This document shows positions 5,625 through 15,100 of a DNA stretch of 55,754 nucleotides, one piece after another. The notes under the pieces were generated by a model. That model did not search any database, was not told the DNA's origin, and saw only the letters and a list, made by a program, of their open reading frames with translations. The first letter of the stretch is position 1. Each line of letters begins with the position of its first letter. The translations under genes and the position numbers were made by a program. Location: positions 1-55,754 of IMG/VR virus record IMGVR_UViG_3300033146_000323; one strand, written 5' to 3'. Origin of the DNA: a virus.

Positions 5625-8042
5625 ATGACATCAAAGATTACTATATTCAGAAACATTAAAGAGACAGATGCTCCTTTTCACAGAGAGGTAGAGCATATCT
5701 TAGAGCGTATCAAGAACGGTGCGTCAAAGGATTTGGTAAAGCGAATCCGTAAAGAGCAACGCAAGGCAGAGCGTAATGAACTAAAGAAACAACTCCCGGC
5801 AATATGTTTTAGCGGAGTCTTCACCAAGCGTAACGACAACTCTATTCAAGAACATTCAGGACTAATATGTTTAGACTTCGATGGGTATGAGAAGAGTAAG
5901 GATATGTTACAAGACAAGGAGAACATTACTAAATCTCCTTACACCTATTCAGTATTCATATCTCCATCAGGACAAGGACTAAAAGTTTTAGTCAAGATAC
6001 CACAGGATGTAGACAACCACGTGAACTACTTCAATAGTCTACAGAAACATTACAACAATAGTAAGTTTGACGTAACGTGTAAAAACGTATCACGTGTATG
6101 CTATGAATCTTATGACCCACTAATCTATGTCAACGAGAACTCATCGTTGTGGGACAAGATTGAAGAGAGGGAGTACGAAGAGAAACATCAGTATAGAGAT
6201 GCTCCTACTATACCAATCACAGACGAGAATAAAATCGTAGAGATACTTGTCAAGTGGTGGACCAAGAAGTATCCAATGGTGGAGGGACAACGTAACAACA
6301 ACTGCTACGTTCTTGCTTCAGCATTCAACGACTTTGGAATAAACAAATCGTTGGCAGGTTATGTAATGAGTAACTACAAGACTCAAGACTTTAACGATAC
6401 AGAGATACAAAGAACCATAGACTCAGCGTATTCAAACTCTGCAAACTTCGGAACTAAATACTATGAAGATGAGGAGCGTGTTCAGAATCTAAAGATTAAA
6501 CTAAAGCGTGGTGCATCAAAAAAAGAACTTCGTTCTCAACTCGAAAACGAGTCTCAGTTAGAGAGCGATGTAATAGAGGCAGTGCTTACACGTATAGATG
6601 AAGAGGCACAAGAGACTCAGTTTTGGACAAAGACAGAAAAAGGTGTGGTGCAAATCATCCACATACTATTTAAACAATTCTTAGAAGACAATGGATTCTA
6701 CAAGTATTGTCCTGAAGGAAGTAAGAACTATGTCTTTGTCAAGGTAACCAACAACCTAATAGACCACACAGATGAGAAAGAGATAAAGGATTTTATCTTG
6801 AATCATTTGATAGAGATTGATGACTTAAGTATCTACAATCATTTTGCAGACAAGGTTAGATATTTCAAAGAAGACTTTCTAACTCTGCTATCAACGATTG
6901 ATATATACTTTATTGAAGATAGTAAGGATACATCTTACCTGTACTACAGAAACTGTGCAGTCAAGATAACCAAAGATGAAATGGTAATGATTGACTACAT
7001 AGATTTAGGTGGGTATGTTTGGAAAGACCACGTGATAGATAGGAACTTTACAAAGTGTGATGCAGACACAGATTATAAAAAATTTATATCAAACATCTGC
7101 AAGAGTGAGGAAGACCGAGTGTCTTCTATGGAATCAACGATAGGTTTCCTAATGCACGGTCACAAGAACTTATCATTTTGCCCTGCCGTTATTTTAAATG
7201 ATGAGGTAATATCAGACAACCCCGAAGGTGGTACAGGTAAAGGTATCTTTATGAATGCATTGAGTCAGATGAAGAAAGTAGTTACCATTGATGGTAAGTC
7301 TTTTAATTTTGAGCGTTCATTTGCATACCAACTTGTGAGTGCAGATACACAGATACTTGTGTTCGATGATGTAAGAAAACATTTTGACTTCGAAAGATTG
7401 TTCTCCGTTGTAACCGAAGGACTTACACTTGAAAAGAAAAACAAAGATGCAATCAAGATACCATTTGAAAAGTCTCCGAAGATAGCCATCACTACGAACT
7501 ACGCAATCAAAGGGAGCGGTAATTCTTTTGCGAGACGAAAGTGGGAACTTGAATTACATCAACACTATAATAAAAACTTCACACCATTAGATGAGTTTAA
7601 CAAACTATTCTTTGGCGATTGGAATGATGATGAGTGGTGTGCGTTTGACAACTATATGATTGGATGTTTGCAAGGATACCTCAACACAGGATTGGTTGAA
7701 AGTAAATTTGTAAATTTAAAGATACGACAACTATCAGCCGAGACTTCACACGACTTCATCGAATGGTGTGGACTTATCAATGGTAGTGAATCTAATCCTA
7801 TGCTTGTGAGAGATACTAAAATTAATTTACAATCTGCTTACTTAGATTTCATCGAACAGTATCCCGACTATGCACCAAAAGCAAAGCTAACGATAAGCCG
7901 TATACGATTTAATAAATGGATGTCAGCTTACGCAGTCTTCTTATCAGGTGCTTCACCACAAGAGGGAAGAGATATGTCAGGAAGATGGATGAGAATCAAG
8001 AGACAAGATGAAACAACTACCCAAACAAAATTTAATGTCTGA
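5625..8042 (+). CDS. Replicative primase-helicase (VirE_N/BT4734-type primase, SF3 helicase; 805 aa)
   Basis: Residues about 1-175 resemble the VirE N-terminal/BT4734-type primase domain of Bacteroidetes elements (HSGLICLDFDGY, then SPSGQGLKVLVK). Residues about 205-275 resemble a primase C-terminal helical domain. Residues about 480-700 form a superfamily 3 helicase: Walker A NPEGGTGKG (Lys539), Walker B ILVFDDV (Asp581-Asp582), sensor segment KIAITTNY and the FARRKWELEL region with an arginine finger. The protein should prime and unwind DNA at the phage origin. The start follows AATTAAATCAAAT and the direct-repeat array at 5586-5613. No DNA polymerase was found, so the host enzyme is probably recruited. 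Confidence 0.85.
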   Translation: MTSKITIFRNIKETDAPFHREVEHILERIKNGASKDLVKRIRKEQRKAERNELKKQLPAICFSGVFTKRNDNSIQEHSGLICLDFDGYEKSKDMLQDKENITKSPYTYSVFISPSGQGLKVLVKIPQDVDNHVNYFNSLQKHYNNSKFDVTCKNVSRVCYESYDPLIYVNENSSLWDKIEEREYEEKHQYRDAPTIPITDENKIVEILVKWWTKKYPMVEGQRNNNCYVLASAFNDFGINKSLAGYVMSNYKTQDFNDTEIQRTIDSAYSNSANFGTKYYEDEERVQNLKIKLKRGASKKELRSQLENESQLESDVIEAVLTRIDEEAQETQFWTKTEKGVVQIIHILFKQFLEDNGFYKYCPEGSKNYVFVKVTNNLIDHTDEKEIKDFILNHLIEIDDLSIYNHFADKVRYFKEDFLTLLSTIDIYFIEDSKDTSYLYYRNCAVKITKDEMVMIDYIDLGGYVWKDHVIDRNFTKCDADTDYKKFISNICKSEEDRVSSMESTIGFLMHGHKNLSFCPAVILNDEVISDNPEGGTGKGIFMNALSQMKKVVTIDGKSFNFERSFAYQLVSADTQILVFDDVRKHFDFERLFSVVTEGLTLEKKNKDAIKIPFEKSPKIAITTNYAIKGSGNSFARRKWELELHQHYNKNFTPLDEFNKLFFGDWNDDEWCAFDNYMIGCLQGYLNTGLVESKFVNLKIRQLSAETSHDFIEWCGLINGSESNPMLVRDTKINLQSAYLDFIEQYPDYAPKAKLTISRIRFNKWMSAYAVFLSGASPQEGRDMSGRWMRIKRQDETTTQTKFNV

Positions 8043-8280
8043 GATAAATAAAGCAATGATAAACTCTTTGAATGTTTTGACAGGACACAAAACAGTAGAA
8101 GAACTAATAATAGAAGATGATGGGTTCTTCATTTTCAATCCCGAAGAACCTGTGTCTTCAAAGACACTTGATGATTTGCTTTATTACTTTACAAAGATGG
8201 AAGATTATGAGCGGTGTATTGAAGTTAAAAAACTAATAGACGATGGCAGTATTATTGGAAGAGACACGAGGATTCAATGA
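8035..8280 (+). CDS. Hypothetical protein with UVR-motif-like helix pair (81 aa)
   Basis: ATG 8035 is chosen because it gives an 8-base overlap with the primase-helicase stop; the frame is open from 8008. Residues about 45-70 (LDDLLYYFTKMEDYERCIEVKKLIDD) look like the UvrB/UvrC-type helical hairpin motif found in many small phage proteins. Copy 6 of the palindrome lies in it (VSSKT). No specific function known. Confidence 0.6.
   Translation: MSEINKAMINSLNVLTGHKTVEELIIEDDGFFIFNPEEPVSSKTLDDLLYYFTKMEDYERCIEVKKLIDDGSIIGRDTRIQ
8152..8167. repeat. Dispersed palindrome copy 6 (in coding sequence)
   Basis: Exact GTGTCTTCAAAGACAC; codons GTG TCT TCA AAG ACA (VSSKT), followed by Leu as in the copy at 17727-17742. 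Confidence 0.9.
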
Positions 8281-8488
8281 TTGTGAACACCTCAAAGAAC
8301 TACATCATCTTAGAGCAGTGATGTTCAAGACTCGTGATGTAAAAGTAGGCAGAGGAAAAAAGGCATTCACCAAAAAAGAGTTTGTCTATGACACAGATGA
8401 TGACCGTGAAGTAAGAGAAAATATAATGTATTCAATTAAAATTTTTAAAGATAGATGTTCAGATATAGAAAGTACCAATGGGAAATAA
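8243..8488 (+). CDS. Hypothetical protein (81 aa)
   Basis: Starts inside the end of the preceding gene (38-base overlap) and ends inside the helicase gene (34-base overlap). The centre is basic (KVGRGKKAFTKKEF) and is followed by an acidic turn (DTDDDREVRE). No recognised domain. Confidence 0.55.
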   Translation: MAVLLEETRGFNDCEHLKELHHLRAVMFKTRDVKVGRGKKAFTKKEFVYDTDDDREVRENIMYSIKIFKDRCSDIESTNGK

Positions 8489-9693
8489 TAGATAAGGCGG
8501 TTGAGATTTGCACGAAACATAATTTCGTGTACTTAGCAATGGAGGTCCGCACCGGCAAGACGCTTACAAGTCTTGGGATAGCACAAGCGTTGGGGTGTAG
8601 AAATGTTTTATTTGTTACAAAGAAGAAAGCCATTAGTAGTATTCAATCTGATTATGAATTACTTAACCCATCGTATGGATTTAGAGTTATCAATTACGAA
8701 TCATTACACAAGGTAGACCACCTTGATTATGAAATGATTATCGTGGATGAAGCTCATACACTTGGAGCTTTTCCTAAGCCATCCAAGAGAGCAAAAGATG
8801 TGGGAGAACTTATAAAGAAGTACAACCCATATGTTTGTTTGATGTCAGGAACCCCAACACCTGAGAGTTACAGTCAGATGTATCATCAGGTGTATGGGAT
8901 TCCAAATAATCCTTTCAAAGAACACAAATCTTTCTACAAGTTTGCTCGTGAGTATGTAAACGTGAGGCAGAGAAAAATCAATTCACTGTATGTAAACGAT
9001 TACTCGAATGGTCTGCAAACTATTCTTGACAGAATGAAACCATACACTATTTCTTTCACGCAGAAAGAGGCAGGATTTATAAATGAAATAAATGAATCTA
9101 TCCTACGGGTTACGATGAATGATATTACATATACGATGACTGCCCTGCTAAAAAAAGATAGAGTATTAGAAGGGGGAGAAGAAGTAATACTTGGCGATAC
9201 TCCTGCCAAGCTAATGCAAAAGCTACATCAACTATATTCAGGAACGTGTAAGTTTGAAAGCGGAAACAGTCAAGTGTTTGACTATACCAAAGCGGAGTTT
9301 ATTCAAGATAGATTTAGAGATAAGAAGATTGCTATCTTCTACAAATTCAAAGCCGAGTATGAAGCACTGAAAGAAGTCTTCGGTAAAAAAAATATCACAC
9401 AAGAACTTAGTGTCTTCAAAGACACAGACTGCAAAGTGATTGCTCTACAAATAGTTAGTGGTCGAGAAGGTATATCCTTACGTGAAGCTGATGCCTTAAT
9501 CTACTACAACATAGACTTCAGTGCCACAAGTTATTGGCAAAGCCGTGACCGTATGACAACAAAGGAAAGAGAGCACAGTAAAGTGTATTGGATTTTCTCT
9601 GATGGCGGTATAGAAAAGGATATCTACAAGGCAGTAATCAAGAAGAAGGATTACACTGTCAACCATTTTAAAAGGGATTTATTATCTTTGTAA
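8455..9693 (+). CDS. SF2 DNA helicase, SNF2-like (412 aa)
   Basis: All core superfamily 2 motifs are present: Walker A MEVRTGKT (Lys35), DEAH box at 98-101 (IIVDEAHTLG), motif III LMSGTPTPES, a C-terminal lobe starting near IAIFYKFKAEYEAL, motif V-like IVSGREGISLREAD and motif VI QSRDRMTTKE. It is compact compared with SNF2 proteins and resembles phage helicases that act in replication or recombination. The palindrome at 9410-9425 is in frame (SVFKDT) between the C-lobe motifs. Start overlaps the previous gene by 34 bases. Confidence 0.85.
   Translation: MFRYRKYQWEIIDKAVEICTKHNFVYLAMEVRTGKTLTSLGIAQALGCRNVLFVTKKKAISSIQSDYELLNPSYGFRVINYESLHKVDHLDYEMIIVDEAHTLGAFPKPSKRAKDVGELIKKYNPYVCLMSGTPTPESYSQMYHQVYGIPNNPFKEHKSFYKFAREYVNVRQRKINSLYVNDYSNGLQTILDRMKPYTISFTQKEAGFINEINESILRVTMNDITYTMTALLKKDRVLEGGEEVILGDTPAKLMQKLHQLYSGTCKFESGNSQVFDYTKAEFIQDRFRDKKIAIFYKFKAEYEALKEVFGKKNITQELSVFKDTDCKVIALQIVSGREGISLREADALIYYNIDFSATSYWQSRDRMTTKEREHSKVYWIFSDGGIEKDIYKAVIKKKDYTVNHFKRDLLSL
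9410..9425. repeat. Dispersed palindrome copy 7 (in coding sequence)
   Basis: Exact GTGTCTTCAAAGACAC in the helicase gene; same reading phase as copy 3 (SVFKDT). Confidence 0.9.
9683..9690 (+). promoter_or_regulatory. Possible -7 promoter element TATCTTTG
   Basis: TATCTTTG lies at the very end of the helicase gene, 4 bases before ATG 9695. No TTTG is found 19-20 bases upstream and the leader would be almost absent, so it may be chance. Confidence 0.25.
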
Positions 9694-9694
9694 T

Positions 9695-9901
9695 ATGAGG
9701 TTCGTTAAATTTCTACTTGTTTGGATTAGTCAGAATTTAGCGATTCCTTTTTGGGTGGTGGGTCATATACACTTGTCCATCCATAATCTACACGATGTTG
9801 TAGAAATCTTATCATCCATTGGTATGAATGTAATCGTAGCCATTGGATTTTTAATCGACTATAATAATGACCGAGCAACAGATACAAAAGAAAAGAATTA
9901 A
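9695..9901 (+). CDS. Small membrane protein (68 aa)
   Basis: The product has two hydrophobic segments, about residues 4-22 (VKFLLVWISQNLAIPFWVV) and 40-53 (SSIGMNVIVAIGFLI), and a charged C-terminus (DYNNDRATDTKEKN). It follows the helicase stop by 1 base and overlaps the nuclease start by 35 bases. A membrane role (superinfection exclusion, replication anchoring) is possible but not shown. Confidence 0.55.
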   Translation: MRFVKFLLVWISQNLAIPFWVVGHIHLSIHNLHDVVEILSSIGMNVIVAIGFLIDYNNDRATDTKEKN

Positions 9902-10106
9902 AGAATTGGAAGAGCAAGGTTATTACGTAATCAAATTAATTAAAACGAATAAAAATGGAATACCTGATTTGATAGCTATACCTCCGGGAAGTGAAGTTTT
10001 GTTTAGTGAAGTGAAAAAACCTGATGGTAAAGCGTCTAAGCTACAAGAGTACAGACTAAAAGAACTAACTAAATATGGCTTTAAAACTGAGATATATAGA
10101 GGATAA
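9867..10106 (+). CDS. VRR-NUC domain nuclease (79 aa)
   Basis: The whole protein is a minimal VRR-NUC domain: N-terminal helix with Glu, GIPDLIAI (catalytic Asp34), VLFSEVKKPDGKASKLQ (Glu48, Lys50, Gln60). Known phage VRR-NUC proteins are dimeric structure-specific nucleases, some cutting Holliday junctions. It overlaps both neighbours, fitting a replication/recombination operon. Confidence 0.85.
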   Translation: MTEQQIQKKRIKELEEQGYYVIKLIKTNKNGIPDLIAIPPGSEVLFSEVKKPDGKASKLQEYRLKELTKYGFKTEIYRG

Positions 10107-10440
10107 CTATTACGAGGTAGAGGATTGGTTTGTGGAAAAACTACGAGAGTACCCGAGACTTATAGGGTTTGAAATAGCAAAGCAAGTAGAGTATAGTTGG
10201 GATACATTGCCTGAAAAATATGGGTGGACCCAACGTGTTGGTGGTGTATGTACACGCACCGAAGAACCATTCTTTTTTGAGGTTGAATATTTAAACCAAC
10301 CGGATGAAGCTCCTGTGTTCCTTGACGTTGAAGCTATTGAGGTAGACGATTACCTTGACTATATAATCGAAAAAAAAATACTTAAATCAAATAACAATGA
10401 AAGCGAGATTAGAACCACAGATAGCACAGAGTCTGATTGA
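10075..10440 (+). CDS. Hypothetical acidic protein (121 aa)
   Basis: Overlaps the VRR-NUC gene by 32 bases and the following gene by 44 bases. The C-terminal part is strongly acidic (DEAPVFLDVEAIEVDDYLDY) and ends ESEIRTTDSTESD. Trp/Tyr-rich N-terminal half. No recognised domain. Confidence 0.6.
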   Translation: MALKLRYIEDNYYEVEDWFVEKLREYPRLIGFEIAKQVEYSWDTLPEKYGWTQRVGGVCTRTEEPFFFEVEYLNQPDEAPVFLDVEAIEVDDYLDYIIEKKILKSNNNESEIRTTDSTESD

Positions 10441-10924
10441 TATCATCAATGAGTACCTGTCTGTAGATATAAGAACCAAATCCCGAAAGCAGGAGATAGT
10501 AAACGGAAGAATGATATACTTTAAACTTCTGAGGGAACTCCACTATAACTATGCTGCCATCGCAAAAAGTATGGGTAAAAACCACGCAACAGTGATACAC
10601 GCAGTTAAAACTTTGAATAATTATTTAGAGTATGATGCTCAGATGATACGTGATTATGAGCTGATTCGGGACATCTTTTTTGATTCACACGGACTACATC
10701 CCCTGCATCTATCCTCACGTCAAGAGTTGATTTCTCGCTCAATTCATTTGGAAAAAGAAATAAAAAGTTTAAATTTGTTTATAACACAGTTGAAAGATAG
10801 TCTAAATAATTACAAAAAGTATGACCCTATCTTCGATTTGTTAAAGGAAAGAAGTCTCAAGTCAGAGACTCTTGGCTATGTAGAAAAGAAACTAAATCAT
10901 ATATTAAATGGCATACAACGTTAA
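10397..10924 (+). CDS. DnaA domain IV-like protein with coiled-coil C-terminus (175 aa)
   Basis: Residues about 20-75 (DIRTKSRKQEIVNGRMIYFKL..., then YAAIAKSMGKNHATVIHAVKTL) match the DnaA C-terminal DNA-binding domain, with NHATVIHA corresponding to the DHSTVIHA signature. Residues about 110-175 form a long predicted coiled coil. It lacks an AAA+ domain. It is the second DnaA-like DNA binder in this genome and differs from the 95-aa one by the added coiled coil. Start follows CTTAAATCAAATAACA. Role in origin recognition or host takeover is inference. Confidence 0.72.
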   Translation: MKARLEPQIAQSLIDIINEYLSVDIRTKSRKQEIVNGRMIYFKLLRELHYNYAAIAKSMGKNHATVIHAVKTLNNYLEYDAQMIRDYELIRDIFFDSHGLHPLHLSSRQELISRSIHLEKEIKSLNLFITQLKDSLNNYKKYDPIFDLLKERSLKSETLGYVEKKLNHILNGIQR

Positions 10925-11144
10925 TGATATAGAAAAGATTATAGACTTCTCTTCTTGGTCTAATAAGAAAAAGTTAGATGAGTTACTGAGAATTGATTGT
11001 GCACAGTACACATACTTGGGGTGCGATTCCACAAAGGCAGAGAAGGAGGCGGTGAAAAAGAACTCACGTAAGATATATAGATTAATTAAATCAAATCTGA
11101 ATCATCGAATGGGTTCAGAGTTTTTGATGGCAATGGATAAATAG
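10908..11144 (+). CDS. Hypothetical protein (78 aa)
   Basis: ATG 10908 overlaps the preceding gene by 17 bases; its final base is shared with the next GTG start. Helical, basic protein (for example KAEKEAVKKNSRKIYRLIKS). No domain recognised. Confidence 0.6.
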   Translation: MAYNVNDIEKIIDFSSWSNKKKLDELLRIDCAQYTYLGCDSTKAEKEAVKKNSRKIYRLIKSNLNHRMGSEFLMAMDK

Positions 11145-11338
11145 TGGCAAGAAACATTTCATCCGTAGACTACGAAAGAGTTAGGTACATCAACACGTTG
11201 ATGGATGATTTGTATTCTCATCTCCCAAATATTTACGAGACTCTTGTCGATAAAGATATTGACAACGCAAGGTGTGAAATAAAAGCACTAATCCAAAAGC
11301 TCAAAGGTTTGCAAGAATCAATGGAGGATGAGCTCTAA
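11144..11338 (+). CDS. Hypothetical helical protein (64 aa, GTG start)
   Basis: GTG 11144 overlaps the preceding TAG by one base, which supports the unusual start by translational coupling. The product is a probable coiled coil or helical bundle (ARCEIKALIQKLKGLQESME). The end overlaps the HNH gene by 11 bases. Confidence 0.55.
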   Translation: MARNISSVDYERVRYINTLMDDLYSHLPNIYETLVDKDIDNARCEIKALIQKLKGLQESMEDEL

Positions 11339-11717
11339 GAAATGCAGTAAGTGTGGAGTTGTAAAAGATATTTCAGAGTATTATCTGACCGGCAGGTACA
11401 CTCTTGCAGGAAAGAATATACCAAGAGCAAAGTGTAAGAGTTGTGTTGGTGATGTAAAGAATGAAAGGAGAGCCAACATACGTGCTTGGCTTAAACAGTT
11501 TAAAAGAAACTCTGCTTGTGCTAAGTGTGGATACTCAAAGGAAACGCATCCGGACTTTACTGCTAAGGCATTAGAGTTTCATCATCCGCAAGACAATAAA
11601 GAGTTTGCTATAGGTGAAGCACCGGGTAAAGGAATGGCTATTGAAAAAATCAAAAAAGAAATAGACAAATGCGTAATTTTGTGTGCACGATGTCATATGG
11701 AAATACACAATAAATGA
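11328..11717 (+). CDS. HNH endonuclease with N-terminal zinc ribbon (129 aa)
   Basis: Residues 1-40 carry CSKC and CKSC, a zinc ribbon common in phage HNH proteins. Residues about 60-127 form the HNH core: CAKCG, EFHHP (the His pair), CVILCARCHMEIH (final Cys pair and catalytic-site His). The domain cuts double-stranded DNA using one metal ion. It could be a homing enzyme or a host-DNA nuclease; position in the operon with overlapping neighbours argues for a resident gene. Confidence 0.82.
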   Translation: MSSKKCSKCGVVKDISEYYLTGRYTLAGKNIPRAKCKSCVGDVKNERRANIRAWLKQFKRNSACAKCGYSKETHPDFTAKALEFHHPQDNKEFAIGEAPGKGMAIEKIKKEIDKCVILCARCHMEIHNK

Positions 11718-12124
11718 GATTCGAATCCAATAAAGACTTACAAAGAGAAAGAAAAGCTATAGAAAAATTTGTTAGCAGGTTCAAAGGAACATATAAAAAA
11801 CTTGGCGACAACGATGTGGACTATCGTGTGTTTGATGAGAACAACAAACTCATTGCTTACGCTGAAGTAAAAGGAAGATACAGAACAATAGCTAACGCAT
11901 ATCCTCTTCCGGTAGCAGCTCGTAAAGTTGTAAAGCTCTGTGACAAAAGACTAAACCCTGTAATGATATGGGCGTGTGATGATGGAATCATCTACGGTAA
12001 ACCTACGCACTTGCAGGGAGAAGTAAAGTGGGGTGGTAGGAAACCACGTGAAGGAGCAGTCAATGATGAAGAGCTAATGATATACTACGAGAAACAAAAA
12101 GAGTTTAGATACTTTAGATATTAA
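11714..12124 (+). CDS. Probable PD-(D/E)XK nuclease-like protein (136 aa)
   Basis: The segment DVDYRVFDENNKLIAYAEVKGR has the Asp, then Glu-x-Lys spacing of a restriction-endonuclease fold active site, and is followed by a helical half (YPLPVAARKVVKLCDKRLN). No specific family recognised. It is the last + strand gene of the early unit; its TAA stop overlaps the stop of the 3,199-aa late gene by 4 bases. Confidence 0.5.
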   Translation: MRFESNKDLQRERKAIEKFVSRFKGTYKKLGDNDVDYRVFDENNKLIAYAEVKGRYRTIANAYPLPVAARKVVKLCDKRLNPVMIWACDDGIIYGKPTHLQGEVKWGGRKPREGAVNDEELMIYYEKQKEFRYFRY

Positions 12125-15100
12125 TCTATTGGATAGAGCTTACCACCAACTTCTTTGTATCCCATTTCTTCAAGCATCTTCTTACGTAACTCTCTCTGTT
12201 CTTTCATTATTCTATCAGCCTCACCATAAACTTGTTCGTACAAATCAGGGTCGTATCTTTTCAAATCTGATTTATTTTTGATACCACCAATCGGCATAAT
12301 ACCTTTTACTGAAGAACCTTTCCTTCCGTATCCCGGTCTGTATGATTTAGTGATACCTAAGAAATCATAGATGTTATCGTAGAACTCGTCTTGTGTAGTG
12401 TCTCCAAAGACACCATCTTTTATAGCGTTATGCAATCCAATGAATGGGTCTACCTGTGCACCTAAAGCTAACTCGATTGTAGGAATCGCAATTGCTTTAA
12501 ACCAATCATCAGGGTTTTCTTTATAATTTCTATACATCTTACCTAATACTGCAGATACGGGATTTACTACATCATCAACAGGTTTTCTTGTTCCTCTTAT
12601 CCAATTAACACCCTCCTCTGCTGCCGCACCTAAGTATGGGAGTTGATATAGTAGGTTAAGACCAAGCATTGCGTCTTTAAGTTTTCTCATAAACGCATCT
12701 CTGTCTTCTTTGTCTCCACGTGTGAGTAGTGCAATGTTGGACATACCAACAAACAATACGTTTGCTACTGCATAGTTTAAATAGAATGCTCTCAAATCTT
12801 TTTTGGTTGGTCGAGCTTCCATTCCTTTTTTAAACTCTCCTTTTGCAAAGTGACCTATCGCAGTGGAGAATGCTCTTCCCATATTTGTTGCACTCTGCAT
12901 TACCTTGTTAATCTGCAAGAACAAGGTGCTACCAAACATAGTAAAACCTTTTGAGAGAAAGTCTCCTTGTAATTGTAGAGGAATCTTTTCTGTATTTCTT
13001 CTTGTCTGCTGAGTAGCATTGTAATCATTGAACTCTTCTAAGGCTTGTGCCTCACTCATACCATTGGCAATGTTACGCTTATAGTTAATGTAGTATCCCA
13101 TTACACCCATAATATCTCCAATGATAGTAGGTCTTGCTGCTAATCTTTTAAAGTTTCTACGAGCCGTTGCAAATCTACCCACACCTTTACCTGCAGGTTT
13201 AAATGTTTGACTACCTGATTCAAGACCGTATACATCTCCTTCTAATCCTTGCTCCACACGTGCATCAAATGTAGCTGACATCTTACGTGCTTTGGCGATT
13301 GCACCTTCTTTGCCTACAAGGTCTTTAGCCATTTCAAACATTACCCCTGCTCCATCTACCATAAACATTGCAAAGTCAATAGGTCCTTGTAATGCCTTTG
13401 GAAACTTACTGTCTTTTGGGAAATAGTTATACTGCTCAAACGCATTGATAAATGACGTGGCTTGTTTAGCTATCTGAATAACTTTAAATGCCAAAGCAAA
13501 AGATGTAAACTTACTTTGGAATCTTTCCATTAAACCCGGTGCATTTAATTTATCTGCTTTAAATGCAGACTGTGGGTTTACAGAGACATTGACTAATGTT
13601 TTTGTAAGTTTAAGTAATCCTGATGCTCTAAGTAAAGAATCAACCGCAGGTATCTGAAAGAACGCATTCAACTCTTGGACACCCGGAGCTAACGCTTTGT
13701 ATCTCTCCATAGTTTCCATATGGTTCATCAGCGTACCTGTAAACGTGCCTCCTTTTAAATCTATTTCACTAACTGTATCTACCCTGTCTTTAAATGCAGG
13801 TGCAGTTTCTGCAGAGAAGATACCATTGAAGTCTCCCTCGCTTAATAGTTGAGCATCTACCTCACTTCGTACAGTTTTGGTTGGGAAATAGTTTTCTATA
13901 AAACCTAAGTTAACTCCATTGACTTGTTTATAAACTGCATTGACTTCATTGAAAGATTCAGTGCTTAAATAATTTACCATCCTGTCTGCAAAATCTATAA
14001 GCTCAGGACCTAATGCGGTTTTGATGTCTTCAATATTTTGGTCTGTAAATCCTTGTCTCTCTAACTTAGCACGTTGAATAGGGTTCTTGCTCAGTGCATA
14101 GATTCTAAGCAACTGATTGGCATTGAATACTGATTTTCTTGGCTTATCAGTCTTAGCGTTTCTAACAGTGAATGTCATAGTGTTAGGAACTCCAACCTTA
14201 TTAACACCTAATGCTTTGTTTACGGCTAACTCTACACCCTCAATACCACCTTCAATACCTGATGCAGCAGCAATATCATTTATCTTCTTTCTCATCACTC
14301 GCATATTCTGCAGAGCGACCTCTTCCATTCTATTTAACTTACGGTATACTTTATCTCTAAACACATTGAGACCTTTGTTACTTCTATCTAAGAAGTTAGC
14401 GATGGTTCCTAAATGAGTAATGGTATTCTTCATTCTCGTGAGAAGACCATCTTTATCTCTTCCAAATAAATCCGTAACGATTTTAAGATATACTTTTTTG
14501 AGTATACCTTTTGCGGTAAAGTCTTTTGCTAAGTTGTCTCTGTCATCGTTTATTTCATTTATGTTTTTGACAGTGCCATCTTCTTCGAATAAATCAGGAT
14601 TAGTTTCTTGAATTTGATTAGTAACCTCCTCAGTTAATGCTGCTTTATCTGCGGCTTGTTTTAATCTTCTATTGTTAAAACGAAGTATTGATTCGGATTT
14701 CTGTTGTTTCACATCTTCAAGTAACGCTTGTGCTTCTTCTAACGTAGCATTATCAAGGTTAGAGAATTGGTCATAAGCCAACTGTAACTGCAACAAAGAC
14801 TCTTCTCTCAGCGTTAAGTCTTCATCATTCAATATTTTTGCAGACGCTGCATCAATCTCAGCTCTGTTTGCATCTAACTTATCTTTAATATCTTTTAGTT
14901 TTTGTGCACGTAACTCAGGGTTGGTAACCAATACTGCATCCATTACCGTTTTGATATTGGAGAATATTACCTGACCTACTGCATCAATACCTTTTGGTCT
15001 TGGCTTACCGGATTGTTTTCTTGGTCTTGCCTTAGCTTTTACTTCTTTATAAATGTCTTTAAGAACTTGCTTCTTAATCTTGCCACGCTCTTGGTCTACA

